From: Amphritea sp. 1_MG-2023 | Lineage (GTDB): Bacteria > Pseudomonadota > Gammaproteobacteria > Pseudomonadales > Balneatricaceae | Length of the DNA: 64,000 nt | Direction of reading: 5' to 3' | Assembly (NCBI RefSeq): GCF_030547545.1 | Contig: NZ_JAUOQE010000001.1 | Location: forward strand, 1 to 64,000 | In this document: in pieces, positions 19,215 to 28,841 of the stretch | Position numbering within the stretch: position 1 is the stretch's first letter | How the letters are laid out: each line of letters opens with the position of its first letter | Translations under genes and position numbers: made by a program | Notes under the pieces: generated by a model | Databases searched by the model: none | The model's input: only the letters and a program-made list of their open reading frames with translations | What the model was told of the DNA's origin: nothing

Positions 19215-20567
19215 ATGGAAGCTATTTCTTCGGTAATCAGCACAATCAACGGTATCGTTTGGGGACCGATGATGCTGGTACTAATCTTAGGCGTTGGCCT
19301 GTTTCTGATGTTGGGTCTGAAACTCATGCCAATTTTAAAACTGGGTACCGGCTTTAAACTACTCTGGAGTGGACGTTCGGCAGAAGGTGATGCAGCCAGT
19401 GAAGGTGAAATCCCCCCTTATCAAGCCCTCATGACGGCGCTATCAGCCACCGTGGGCACCGGTAATATTGCCGGGGTGGCCACCGCAGTTTTTCTTGGCG
19501 GTCCCGGTGCGCTGTTCTGGATGTGGTGTACAGCATTGGTGGGGATGGCCACCAAATACGCAGAAGCCGTATTGGCGGTTAAATACCGAGAGGTAGATGA
19601 TGCGGGTAACCATGTGGGTGGCCCGATGTACTATATCAAAAACGGCTTAGGGGCTAAGTGGGCTTGGCTCGGCAGCGCCTTTGCGATTTTTGGTGCCATC
19701 GCCGCTTTTGGTATCGGTAACACCGTACAATCGAACTCCGTTGCCGACGTTATTCAATCCAACTTCGGCCTGAATGTTTGGCTGACCGGTGTTATTTTGA
19801 TGGTTCTCGTTGGCGCCGTACTGATCGGTGGTATCAAGCGGATCGGTAGCGTTGCGGGTGCCCTAGTGCCAATTATGGCGATCGCCTACCTGGTGGCTGG
19901 CCTCGTGGTTCTAGCCATCAATGCCGATGCGATTCCCGCCGCTTTAAATCTTATCTTTACCTATGCCTTTACTGAAAGTGCGGCCGAAGGTGGTTTTGCC
20001 GGTGCGGCTATCTGGATGGCGATCCGCTTTGGTGTGGCGCGCGGTATTTTCTCTAACGAAGCGGGCCTTGGCTCAGCGCCTATCGCACATGCCGCGGCAC
20101 AAACAAAAGATCCCGTTCGTCAGGGTTTGGTGGCCATGCTGGGCACCTTTATCGATACCATTATCATCTGTTCAATTACCGGCTTAGTCATCATCACGTC
20201 CGGCGAGTGGACCTCAGGGGTTTCTGGCGCAGCACTCACCTCAGCAGCCTTTTCTCATGCGCTGCCCGGCTTCGGAAATTATCTCATTGCGATCTCGCTA
20301 GCGATCTTTGCGTTCACCACTATCATTGGCTGGTCTTTCTACGGTGAGCGTTGCGTTGAGTTTCTGTTTGGCCTCAAGGCTATTACACCCTACCGCATTT
20401 TGTGGATTATTGCCGTGCCATTAGGGGCGGGAGTCAGCCTCGATTTCGTCTGGCTGTTAGCCGACACGCTCAATGCCATGATGGCGATTCCTAACCTGAT
20501 TGCGCTGGCGCTGCTCAGCCCGGTTGTCTTTAAGTTGACACGGGAATACTTTGCTAAACAACGATAA
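19215..20567 (+). CDS. AGCS-family sodium:alanine/glycine symporter
   Basis: 450 aa from the ATG at 19215, which has GGAG 6 bp upstream; the longer frame from 19101 is unlikely. About ten membrane segments. Family motifs include SATVGTGNIAGVATAVFLGGP, GMATKYAEAVLAVKYRE, GGPMYYIKNGLG and GIFSNEAGLGSAPIAHAAA. AGCS carriers take up alanine or glycine, sometimes D-enantiomers, with sodium. Neighbours for glycine, D-serine and D-alanine catabolism make all of these plausible substrates. A strong terminator follows. Confidence 0.92.
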   Translation: MEAISSVISTINGIVWGPMMLVLILGVGLFLMLGLKLMPILKLGTGFKLLWSGRSAEGDAASEGEIPPYQALMTALSATVGTGNIAGVATAVFLGGPGALFWMWCTALVGMATKYAEAVLAVKYREVDDAGNHVGGPMYYIKNGLGAKWAWLGSAFAIFGAIAAFGIGNTVQSNSVADVIQSNFGLNVWLTGVILMVLVGAVLIGGIKRIGSVAGALVPIMAIAYLVAGLVVLAINADAIPAALNLIFTYAFTESAAEGGFAGAAIWMAIRFGVARGIFSNEAGLGSAPIAHAAAQTKDPVRQGLVAMLGTFIDTIIICSITGLVIITSGEWTSGVSGAALTSAAFSHALPGFGNYLIAISLAIFAFTTIIGWSFYGERCVEFLFGLKAITPYRILWIIAVPLGAGVSLDFVWLLADTLNAMMAIPNLIALALLSPVVFKLTREYFAKQR

Positions 20568-20590
20568 AGCTAGCTATCGGTTTGACATCT

Positions 20591-20614
20591 AAGAGGGCTG
20601 CGGCCCTCTTTTTT
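20591..20614 (+). terminator. Intrinsic terminator of the symporter gene
   Basis: AAGAGGGC (20591-20598) pairs with GCCCTCTT (20603-20610) around TGCG, followed by a T run. It lies 23 bp after the stop. Confidence 0.92.
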
Positions 20615-20851
20615 ATGTCCAGATTAACCCCATCATTGATGTTCATCAGCCACGTTAGCCCTCGATAAGCGCACAACAAAATAGCCATATTACCCTTTTC
20701 TCCTCGGTATTTTTACGACTACACTTTCACTGAGGTGTAACGCGACAATGCAAGCAGGCAAACGAGATCTCGCTATTCACAAGCATGGCGCCGATAAGCC
20801 TTAGCACCAAGGAATCTACCCTGTATTAAGTGGAGGTGAAACAAGACTGTT

Positions 20852-21592
20852 ATGGCTAAACAACAGTGGCTATTACTGCGAGGCCTATGCCGTGAAAGCC
20901 GGCATTGGGGCGCATTTCCAGAACAGATGCAGAAGCATTTACCCAACACTCAGGTTAGCTGTATCGATTTACCGGGCAACGGAAAACGTTACCGTCACCC
21001 CTGCCCGACCTCGATTAACGAACTAATCAACGATCTGCACCGTCGTCACCGACCAGAACAACCGGTGTACCTTCTCGGCCTGTCCCTCGGCGGTATGATT
21101 GCCTACCACTGGATGCAGGAATACCCAGATGACTTACGCGGCGTTGTCTTGCTCAACAGCAGCCTATCTCTCGATAGCAGCTTGCCTTTACGGCTGCAGC
21201 CCGGTGCATGGCCCAAATTAATACGCGCCATGCTCAGCACCGGCTATTCGCGAGAGAAGGCCCTCTTTGATCTCACCTGCGAGTCGCCCCATGCGCAACA
21301 AGAAATACTCTCTTTCTGGCAGATGTATCAGTTGGAATACCCCCTCAGTTTCAGTAATGTCCGGCGACAGCTGCAACTCGCGATGCAATGCGGCACTCAG
21401 CCCTATCCACCGAAAAAGCCGGTGCTATTACTCAGTAGCGAGAACGATAAACTGGTTAACCCTCGCTGTTCGGAACAACTCGCCAGCGCTTGGCGTATGC
21501 CTCACCGCCAACATCCGAAGGCGGGGCATGACCTGCCTCACGATCAGCCTGACTGGCTGATTCGGCAGCTTCAAGAGTGGCTAAAAGGCTAA
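20852..21592 (+). CDS. Alpha/beta-hydrolase
   Basis: 246 aa. The nucleophile elbow GLSLGG (about residues 76-81) supplies the serine; SENDKLVNP holds the likely acid and AGHDLPHDQP the histidine, so the catalytic triad appears complete. The opening WLLLRGLCRESRHWGAFPEQM resembles BioH-like and proline-iminopeptidase-like esterases. The substrate is unknown. GGAGGTG at 20832-20838 is rather far (13 bp) from the ATG. It is convergent with the LysR gene downstream and not obviously part of the catabolic set. Confidence 0.8.
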   Translation: MAKQQWLLLRGLCRESRHWGAFPEQMQKHLPNTQVSCIDLPGNGKRYRHPCPTSINELINDLHRRHRPEQPVYLLGLSLGGMIAYHWMQEYPDDLRGVVLLNSSLSLDSSLPLRLQPGAWPKLIRAMLSTGYSREKALFDLTCESPHAQQEILSFWQMYQLEYPLSFSNVRRQLQLAMQCGTQPYPPKKPVLLLSSENDKLVNPRCSEQLASAWRMPHRQHPKAGHDLPHDQPDWLIRQLQEWLKG

Positions 21593-21622
21593 GGGAGGTA
21601 TGATAGGCAAGAGGCCATCGAC

Positions 21623-22570
21623 TCATGGGCTGCCATGAATATGCTGATTGAGCAGCTCCATAAACAGATCTCTGGGCTTATTTAACGGCCCAGAGCGGCG
21701 GCTAATCGCCGCCACCTGTAAATTATAAAAACGGCTGGCAGGCAATAATGCTCGCATGCGTCCTTGCGCGACCCACTGCTGAGCGAACTTTTCCGCCAGA
21801 AACCCCACATAGACACCCGACAGAATCATGGTGGCCCGCGTTTCATAATAATAGGCTTCGGCCGCTTTATTCATCTCCTGCAACTGCTGACTCGCCTCGG
21901 GGTTAGTCAATACTCCCGCATGAACGAGCTTCGCTTGTTTTAAGGCGTGATTCAGTTGTTGCTCGTCTTGCTCATCAAACAACGGATGACGATCACCACA
22001 ATAGAGCAATGATTTATCTTGATACATCAAGAGAAAGTCCAGCCCCTCTATATCACGATGATGAGGTATAAAACCAACATCGGCATCGCCATTAATCACT
22101 CGACGCTCAATCTCACCGAGGGGCGCGGTATCAAAACTAATATAGACATCCGGTGCCAGTGCGGCGAATTCAGCCAGCACCCGATCCAAACCGCAACGCT
22201 CATCCAGACTAATGGTATCTGAGGTTAAAATACGTACTTCACCGGTCATCTGCTGATGTAACGCGTTGACTGTCGAACGAAACTCCGCTAAACGAGAAAA
22301 TAGCTGACGGGTCGCGTTATAGATCGTTAACCCCTCTTCCGTGAGGGCGAAGCCAGACCGCCCCCGCTGACAGAGCTTAAGCTTAAGACGGCCTTCAAGG
22401 TTTGACATATGTACTGAGATCGTTGAACGACTGATATTCAACTCCACCTCGGCGGCAGAAAAGCCACCACACTCAACCACCGTTTTAAAGACTCTCAGTA
22501 AACGGATCTCAAAATCCCCCACCTTACCCATACTTTGCAGCGCTTTGTTGACCATCCACTCTTTCCACAT
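21623..22570 (-). CDS. LysR-family transcriptional regulator
   Basis: Up to 315 aa; starts at 22555 or 22531 (MGKVGDFEIRLLRVFKTVVE) are also possible. A winged helix-turn-helix (GGFSAAEVELNISRSTISVHMSNLE) is followed by an effector domain of the PBP2 type. It diverges from the beta-alanine:pyruvate transaminase across 213 bp, so control of that gene is likely. The effector is unknown. Confidence 0.85.
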   Translation of the reverse strand: MWKEWMVNKALQSMGKVGDFEIRLLRVFKTVVECGGFSAAEVELNISRSTISVHMSNLEGRLKLKLCQRGRSGFALTEEGLTIYNATRQLFSRLAEFRSTVNALHQQMTGEVRILTSDTISLDERCGLDRVLAEFAALAPDVYISFDTAPLGEIERRVINGDADVGFIPHHRDIEGLDFLLMYQDKSLLYCGDRHPLFDEQDEQQLNHALKQAKLVHAGVLTNPEASQQLQEMNKAAEAYYYETRATMILSGVYVGFLAEKFAQQWVAQGRMRALLPASRFYNLQVAAISRRSGPLNKPRDLFMELLNQHIHGSP

Positions 22571-22783
22571 ATTAAGTTTGATAAAGATAAAAGTAAGTAT
22601 TCAATGTTTGTTATTTATAAGACTTTAACACTGACGCTACTATGTCGCCATAAGGCCATTAAGTTAGACGCTAATATTGGGTTCTGATGCTCACTCATCG
22701 ATGCCCTATGGCGGATAAAAACGCACGCCACTAAGCGAACGTTAGCCTCCAACCATTACTCATCACCTAGATAGGGTTTTCTC

Positions 22784-24103
22784 ATGAGCACAAACATTAA
22801 TATGGATGCGTTCTGGATGCCATTTACGGCTAACCGGGACTTTAAAAATCAGCCTCGCTTGATTGAGCGCGCCGAAGGTGTGATGTACTACACCACTGAA
22901 GGCCAAGAAATTCTCGATGCCACGGCAGGCCTTTGGTGTGTCAATGCCGGCCACGGGCGTAACGAAATCGCCGATGCGGTTAGTCAGCAATTACGCGATC
23001 TCGATTATGCCTCACCGTTCAACTTTGGCCATGAGATCGGTTTTGAGTTTGCTAATCGTCTGATTAAACATACCCCCGCCCCCCTGAATAAGGTGTTCTT
23101 TGCCAACTCGGGTTCAGAAGCCGTTGAATCGGCGCTAAAAATTGCGCTGCAATATCAGAAATCCCGCGGCAAGGGTGGCAAAACTAAGTTTCTCGGTCGC
23201 GAACTGGCTTACCACGGTGTTAACTTCGGTGGTATCTCGGTTGGCGGGTTGACTCCAAACCGAGTTGGCTTTGGTCCATTGTTACCCACAGATCACCTGC
23301 CACATACTCTGGATATCGCTAATAACGCCTTCAGCAAAGGCTTACCCGAACAGGGCATCGATAAAGCGGAAGCGTTGGAACAGCTGATACATTTCCACGG
23401 TGCTGACAGCATTGCCGCCGTGATTATCGAACCGATGAGCGGTGCCGGTGGTGTGATTATGCCGCCACAAGGCTATCTAAAGCGGATGCGTGAAATCTGT
23501 GATCAACACGATATTCTGCTGATCTTTGATGAAGTCATTACCGGCTGGGGACGTTTAGGCTCAGCCTTTGCCTCTGAAGAGTTTGATGTAGTTCCTGACA
23601 TGATCACCTCAGCAAAAGGAATCACCAACGGTGTCATTCCCTTGGGTGCCGTATTTGTTAAAGATGAAATCCACGATCAAATCGTCAATAACGTCGCCGT
23701 CGGTGGAATCGAGTTTTATCATGGCTACACCTATTCGGCTCACCCTGTTGCCTGTGCTGCGGGTCTAGCAACGCTGGATATTTATGAGCAAGAGGGCTTG
23801 TTAACTCGCGCCAGCGGCGAAATCGGCACTCACTTTGAAAATGCATTGCATAGCTTAAAAGATGCCCCCAAAGTGATTGATGTGCGTAACTACGGCTTAG
23901 TCGGTGCGGTACAGTTTGATGCCTCGGTAGCCGCCAACGGGGCCATCGGTTTGGACTTCCAAAAAGGCTGTTACAATCGCGGCGTGATGGTGCGCACGAT
24001 GGGTAATATCGTGGCCTTTTCACCACCATTAACCGTTCAAGCCAACCATATCGATCGCTTAGTCAATGTACTACGAGAAACCGCAGAAGATATGTTCGGT
24101 TAA
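22784..24103 (+). CDS. bauA: Beta-alanine:pyruvate transaminase, omega-amino acid type
   Basis: 439 aa class III PLP aminotransferase (Pseudomonas omega-amino acid:pyruvate enzyme about 449 aa). It transfers the amino group of beta-alanine or a related omega-amine to pyruvate, giving alanine and malonate semialdehyde. MDAFWMPFTANRDFK, ATAGLWCVNAGHGR, LIFDEVITGWGRLG and the PLP-lysine motif SAKGITNG are conserved. The partner malonate-semialdehyde dehydrogenase is not adjacent. Alanine formed here could be consumed by the nearby DadX-DadA pair. Confidence 0.9.
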   Translation: MSTNINMDAFWMPFTANRDFKNQPRLIERAEGVMYYTTEGQEILDATAGLWCVNAGHGRNEIADAVSQQLRDLDYASPFNFGHEIGFEFANRLIKHTPAPLNKVFFANSGSEAVESALKIALQYQKSRGKGGKTKFLGRELAYHGVNFGGISVGGLTPNRVGFGPLLPTDHLPHTLDIANNAFSKGLPEQGIDKAEALEQLIHFHGADSIAAVIIEPMSGAGGVIMPPQGYLKRMREICDQHDILLIFDEVITGWGRLGSAFASEEFDVVPDMITSAKGITNGVIPLGAVFVKDEIHDQIVNNVAVGGIEFYHGYTYSAHPVACAAGLATLDIYEQEGLLTRASGEIGTHFENALHSLKDAPKVIDVRNYGLVGAVQFDASVAANGAIGLDFQKGCYNRGVMVRTMGNIVAFSPPLTVQANHIDRLVNVLRETAEDMFG

Positions 24104-24139
24104 GCCGGCTCGGTTAGCCGCTCTAGGCTAAAGCGTGCC

Positions 24140-24170
24140 AACGTCGGGGCATCTCGACGTTACCGTTTTT
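24140..24170 (+). terminator. Intrinsic terminator of bauA
   Basis: AACGTCG (24140-24146) pairs with CGACGTT (24155-24161) around an 8-nt loop, followed after ACCG by TTTTT (24166-24170). It lies 36 bp after the stop. Confidence 0.6.
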
Positions 24171-24234
24171 GAGGACATCAGCCCCAGCTCGAGTAAGGTT
24201 GATGTTCTTTTTTTTTCAGCGCAACACACAGCCA

Positions 24235-27200
24235 CTATTCATTTGCCGTCAGTTGATCGTACAGCAACTGTTCAAAATCCCCCAGTGTCAACGGCTTTGA
24301 ATATAGGTAGCCTTGACCCAAATCACACCCCAGTTCCAGTAACAAACGATGCTGTTGTTCGGTCTCAATTCCCTCGGCAATCACTTTAATGCCTAAGTTA
24401 TGCGCCATGACTATAATGGCTTTACACAGTGTGTAGGCATCCGACGAGAGCGACAGGTTTTTAACAAAATAGCGATCAATTTTCAGGTAATCGATATCGT
24501 ACTCACTGATATAGGCCAGACTCGAATAACCGGTACCAAAATCATCTAACGCCACCTGCACCCCTGCGGCCTCAAAAGCAATCATCTTCTCACGAATTTC
24601 TGCCGCATCGCTCATCATCATCCCTTCGGTGATTTCAGCAACGATCGAGTCCCCAGATAACGCCATCGCGCCAAGCTGCTCGAGCCAAGACGATATATTG
24701 CTATCTAAACTTTCGAATTGTACCGGTGAGATGTTCACACTCACTTGAAACGCTGGATGATATCTATCTCGCAACATCAGCACCGCCTTCGATGCCTCTT
24801 CAAGTACCCAACGACCAATCGATATGATCAGCCTCGTCTCTTCTGCAACGGGAATAAAGTCATCCGGCATGATCATGCCTTTCTCTGGGTGAGGCCAACG
24901 CAGTAGCGCCTCAGCTTTCTGGACGGAGCGATCGCTCATCTGCACTATCGGTTGATAATAAAGCACAAACTGATGCTCAGATATCCCTTGGCGGAGATCG
25001 GAAATTAACTGCCGACGATCAATCGCCTGCTGCTGCATCTGTTGGGTAAAATACTGATAGCGGTTACGACCACTCTGCTTGGCGGCATACATCGCCTGAT
25101 CAGCAGACTTGATTAAATCATCGGCATTGGTCGCATCGTCAGGATAAAACGTAATACCAATGCTGGCGGTAATATACGCCGTTTCTTCTCCTAGCTGAAA
25201 AGGTAAAGCAAGTTGATGTAGCAGTTCATCGCAGATAGTATCCACGACATGCATATTCTTCACCTGACTGAGCAAAATAGTAAATTCGTCACCGCCCTGT
25301 CGCGCTACCGTATCCATCGAACGAACACATTTGATCAGCCGATCCGCCACTTGCACCAGCAACTGATCGCCCATCACATGCCCTAGCGTATCATTTATCT
25401 CTTTGAACAGATCTAGATCGAGAAACAGCACGGCGGTGGGTAAGCCACTGCGATCGGTATGTTCAAGTTCTTGTAAGATTCGATCGGACAATAACTTGCG
25501 GTTGGGCAAACCGGTGAGAGTATCCTTATGCGCCTGATGCCAAATCACTTCTTCAGCGCGTTTTTTCTCGGTAAAGTCAATAAACATGGCGATACGGCGA
25601 ACCGGCGTATTCTCATTATCGTAAACCGTATTGATGGTTAGCCATTCAGGAAATACCTCACCATTTTTACGTTGATTATAAATCTCGCCTTCCCAGGTGC
25701 CAGTGTCCGTCAGTTGTTGCCAAAATGATGCGTAGAACGCAGCATCATGATAGCCCGATTTGAGTATTGCCGGGGTTTGACCGATAACGTCATCCAGACG
25801 ATACCCCGTTATCTTAGTGAACGCTGGGTTAGCATCCAAAATCACGCCATTGGCATCAGTGACCAGAATACTTTCACTCATCGACTTAAATACCGTGGCT
25901 GATAACTCGAGTGATTCCTCCGCATGCTTTTTAGCCGTGATATTGCGCACCACCACAATAAACTGATTAAAACCAGCAATCCGGCTCATGCGGGCTTCAA
26001 AATATTTTTCATCACCGGAAAAATCCAAGCGATATTCCCAGATCACCGAGCCATTGCGATTCTTCAGTTGATGCTTATATTCATTAAACCCAACCGAAGC
26101 AGGCATCACATCGATTATCGATCGGTTAAGAAAAGCGTCTGGAGAGAGGTATAGATCAGATTCCACATCCGCTTTGTAATCCAGAATAATGCCGTCTTCA
26201 TTAAGCCTGAAGTAAAGGTCGGGTAAGGCATTAAACACAGAGTTCAGTACCTCATTTTTCTCCAAAACCTGTTGTTCAGCATCGAGGCGTTTACCTGCCA
26301 TATCCTGAAACTGAGCATGTAGCTGTATTATTTCAGGTGCCGCCTGAGGCACAGAAGCTAGCGTAAAGCGGCCTTCAGACAGTAACCGAGTCGCCTCAGT
26401 CAGCTGAGCTAGCGGCCTGAGAATACTGACTCTCAGCCCATTGATCGCAATGATCAGCACCCCCACCATTAAACCGATCAATAACAGCAAGCTGACATAA
26501 AGTTGTCGATTAGCGGCGCTTATCTCCGCCTCAATCGGCACCCCTACACTCATTGAAATCGTTCTACCCGCCGGTGTCTTATAGAGATCGGCAGTAAAAT
26601 AAACACGATGGATATCGTCTAAACCCTTATGGATAAAGCTAGCGGTAACCTGTTCTCCAGCGCTTGACGAGGAGCTATCCGATACCTCAAAGCGCTGATC
26701 ATGCCGCTCAGCTAAACCACCAGATTGACGCGAGTCCGACGGATAACGAGCAATCACTTCGCCACTAGCATCATAAATATACGCGACGGCATTATCCGGT
26801 AACCCCGATTCAGCCAGATATTGATTCCACCAATTGAGCGACACTACGGCAACAACGGCGCCAGCAACATGCCCGTCATCGGCGATCACTGGGTAAGCGA
26901 AGTTAATACTCACAATATCTGCAGCGCGGTCTAGTTGATACTCACCGATCGCAAAGCTGCGATGCTCTAGCGCACGTTGAAAGTAGCCTCTGTCTGCCAC
27001 CGAGACCGGTTTATCCAACGGTAAAGCGTTACACAAAAGCTGCCCGTTCTTATTGGGCACCCCCAAGTTCACAAAGTCATTATTAAATCGCAGCAGGTGT
27101 GACAGATACTCAGAACAAGCGGGATCCGAAGGTTTTTTAACCAATGGATAATTCGCCAGTAGCTCAAGATATTGACGGGTACTCTCAACCAGATGATGTT

Positions 27201-27375
27201 GATGCTGAAGCGAGTGTTGCACAACAAATTGAGCCTGATTACGGCTAAAGTTAATCGCCGATTCCCGCTGTTGATGTACATGAATGAACACGGCTAAAAA
27301 ACCGGGCAATGCCACCAAAAGCATCAACAATACCAAACGGCATTTCAATGACCCGAACGGACAACTCAGTTTCAT
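24235..27375 (-). CDS. Membrane GGDEF-EAL protein with Cache, HAMP and two PAS domains
   Basis: 1046 aa. Order: TM (about 12-28), periplasmic Cache-like sensor (about 35-285), TM (about 290-312), HAMP (about 318-370), PAS (about 372-485), PAS (about 495-610), GGDEF (about 615-775), EAL (about 790-1035). GGDEF is intact (RQGGDEFTI, near residue 697) with an inhibitory I-site RSMD five residues upstream, so cyclase activity is possible. EAL is also intact (KAEALLRW near 820, DDFGTGYSSL, KIDRYFV, AEGIE), so it may also degrade c-di-GMP. The net activity cannot be told from sequence. The signal bound by the Cache domain is unknown. Confidence 0.9.
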   Translation of the reverse strand: MKLSCPFGSLKCRLVLLMLLVALPGFLAVFIHVHQQRESAINFSRNQAQFVVQHSLQHQHHLVESTRQYLELLANYPLVKKPSDPACSEYLSHLLRFNNDFVNLGVPNKNGQLLCNALPLDKPVSVADRGYFQRALEHRSFAIGEYQLDRAADIVSINFAYPVIADDGHVAGAVVAVVSLNWWNQYLAESGLPDNAVAYIYDASGEVIARYPSDSRQSGGLAERHDQRFEVSDSSSSSAGEQVTASFIHKGLDDIHRVYFTADLYKTPAGRTISMSVGVPIEAEISAANRQLYVSLLLLIGLMVGVLIIAINGLRVSILRPLAQLTEATRLLSEGRFTLASVPQAAPEIIQLHAQFQDMAGKRLDAEQQVLEKNEVLNSVFNALPDLYFRLNEDGIILDYKADVESDLYLSPDAFLNRSIIDVMPASVGFNEYKHQLKNRNGSVIWEYRLDFSGDEKYFEARMSRIAGFNQFIVVVRNITAKKHAEESLELSATVFKSMSESILVTDANGVILDANPAFTKITGYRLDDVIGQTPAILKSGYHDAAFYASFWQQLTDTGTWEGEIYNQRKNGEVFPEWLTINTVYDNENTPVRRIAMFIDFTEKKRAEEVIWHQAHKDTLTGLPNRKLLSDRILQELEHTDRSGLPTAVLFLDLDLFKEINDTLGHVMGDQLLVQVADRLIKCVRSMDTVARQGGDEFTILLSQVKNMHVVDTICDELLHQLALPFQLGEETAYITASIGITFYPDDATNADDLIKSADQAMYAAKQSGRNRYQYFTQQMQQQAIDRRQLISDLRQGISEHQFVLYYQPIVQMSDRSVQKAEALLRWPHPEKGMIMPDDFIPVAEETRLIISIGRWVLEEASKAVLMLRDRYHPAFQVSVNISPVQFESLDSNISSWLEQLGAMALSGDSIVAEITEGMMMSDAAEIREKMIAFEAAGVQVALDDFGTGYSSLAYISEYDIDYLKIDRYFVKNLSLSSDAYTLCKAIIVMAHNLGIKVIAEGIETEQQHRLLLELGCDLGQGYLYSKPLTLGDFEQLLYDQLTANE

Positions 27376-27737
27376 TCATCCTCCCCGCCAGCCAAACCAA
27401 TATACTTATAATATGATACTAGGCGGAACAGAATACCACCCCCTTTTATAGTACTGATCTCAATATAGAAGGTTATTATCAATCCAGCATCTGCGGCTTG
27501 CATAGCGCCTCACACGCTCTGATAAGATTCGCTAGGCTTATCTAGCCAATCATCCCGCCGATGGATGGTTCAATTTAAGCCCTGACAGCCCATCGAGGAG
27601 CGATTTAAGCTATGTTTAACTGAAAGAGAATGGCTTATCACTAGCATAATAAGATACATTACTTTCATCGACCTTCGTAAATCAAGGCACGGCTGTGCGC
27701 CCCCTCCAGTATTCAATCAGTCATCTAGGTTATCGCC
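27376..27737. other. Intergenic region, nothing recognised
   Basis: The 362-bp gap between the divergent GGDEF-EAL gene and the DUF1003 gene. It must contain both promoters. I saw no ORF with coding character, no convincing dyad and no terminator. Confidence 0.5.
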
Positions 27738-28247
27738 ATGAAACATTACTTTGAGAATTTGGCAAAAGCGCTGTTGGGACAAAGCTATGGCGCGCTGGCC
27801 AAGAAAGAGCAGAAAGTCATCACGAGTATTGCCGAACACACCACCGTGTCGGAAAACATTAATGACACCTATGGCGATAGCCTGACCAGCGGTGAGAAAG
27901 TGGCTGATATCGTCGCTCGATTCGGTGGTTCTTGGTGGTTTATCTCGCTATTTTTTCTGTTCATCATTGCCTGGATTGTGCTCAATAGCTATTTACTGAT
28001 CGACAAACCATTTGATCCTTACCCTTATATCCTGCTCAACTTGGGTCTATCAAGTTTGGCGGCCTTTCAAGCCCCGATTATTATGATGTCGCAAAACCGG
28101 CAGTCGGCCAAAGACCGGATCAAACAAGATGCCACTTACGAAATAAACCTAAAACTCGAGCTGCAGATCATGCGACTGCATACCAAGCTGGATCAGCTCA
28201 ACGAAGTGATGACCCAGCATGACAATGAAAAATCGGGAGATGTATAA
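27738..28247 (+). CDS. DUF1003 membrane protein
   Basis: 169 aa. Two membrane segments (about 73-93 and 105-124) surround IAWIVLNSYLLIDKPFDPYPYILLNLGLS, the DUF1003 hallmark, followed by MMSQNRQSAKDRIKQDATYEINLKLELQI and a predicted C-terminal coiled coil. The function of the family is not established. It abuts the MscS-like gene with no gap and a purine-rich GGGAGA just before the junction, so the two are cotranslated and may work together at the membrane. Confidence 0.85.
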   Translation: MKHYFENLAKALLGQSYGALAKKEQKVITSIAEHTTVSENINDTYGDSLTSGEKVADIVARFGGSWWFISLFFLFIIAWIVLNSYLLIDKPFDPYPYILLNLGLSSLAAFQAPIIMMSQNRQSAKDRIKQDATYEINLKLELQIMRLHTKLDQLNEVMTQHDNEKSGDV

Positions 28248-28841
28248 ATGATGAAGTACTTTATCGTGCTCGCCGTCATCGTCGCTTATGCGCTGGCGAT
28301 CCGTTTAATCAATCGTAGCATCAATCGACTCGGAGAAATAAAAGGCACCGATTCCTATCGATTAAAATATATCGCTAAAACCCTCAACATTGCCTTAACC
28401 GTCTTATTCTTGACACTGTTAACGCTCATCTTAGGCATTCAGTATTCGCAGCTATCCGTCTTTTTGTCATCCGTTTTTGCCGTTATTGGTGTGGCGATGT
28501 TTGCTCAGTGGTCGATCCTCAGCAATATCACTGCCAGCCTAATTATCTTCTTTGGTTTTCCTTATCGAGTGGGCGATGCGATCAAGGTTGTCGATAAGGA
28601 TGATGATATTCGCGGGATCGTCGACGAGATCACCCTGTTTCATGTAATCATCCGGCGTCAAGGCGAAATCATTACCTACCCTAATACACTGATTCTACAA
28701 AAGGCCGTGATTAAATTTGAAGACAGCTCCTCACTCGACAATCCAGCCACTCATCAAGCTGATAAGGAAGCGAGTCTAACAACGCCAATCGAGAGTACAG
28801 CCTCCACATCGACGCTTGAGACACCCATCAAAGACCGTTAA
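28248..28841 (+). CDS. Small MscS-family mechanosensitive channel
   Basis: 197 aa, a minimal MscS protein. TM segments at about 3-20, 45-66 and 70-95; the pore helix and beta domain are in VFAVIGVAMFAQWSILSNITASLIIFFGFPYRVGDAIKV, then ITYPNTLILQKAV. The C terminus is short and Ser/Thr-rich, without the usual alpha/beta cage. It probably releases solutes or ions on membrane tension. Its stop codon overlaps the tail of the convergent regulator gene by 4 bp. Confidence 0.85.
   Translation: MMKYFIVLAVIVAYALAIRLINRSINRLGEIKGTDSYRLKYIAKTLNIALTVLFLTLLTLILGIQYSQLSVFLSSVFAVIGVAMFAQWSILSNITASLIIFFGFPYRVGDAIKVVDKDDDIRGIVDEITLFHVIIRRQGEIITYPNTLILQKAVIKFEDSSSLDNPATHQADKEASLTTPIESTASTSTLETPIKDR

Noticed and set aside
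24135-24389. 84-aa plus-strand ORF
   Set aside because: Most of it is antisense to the 3' end of the GGDEF-EAL gene; it lacks family features and overlaps the bauA terminator.
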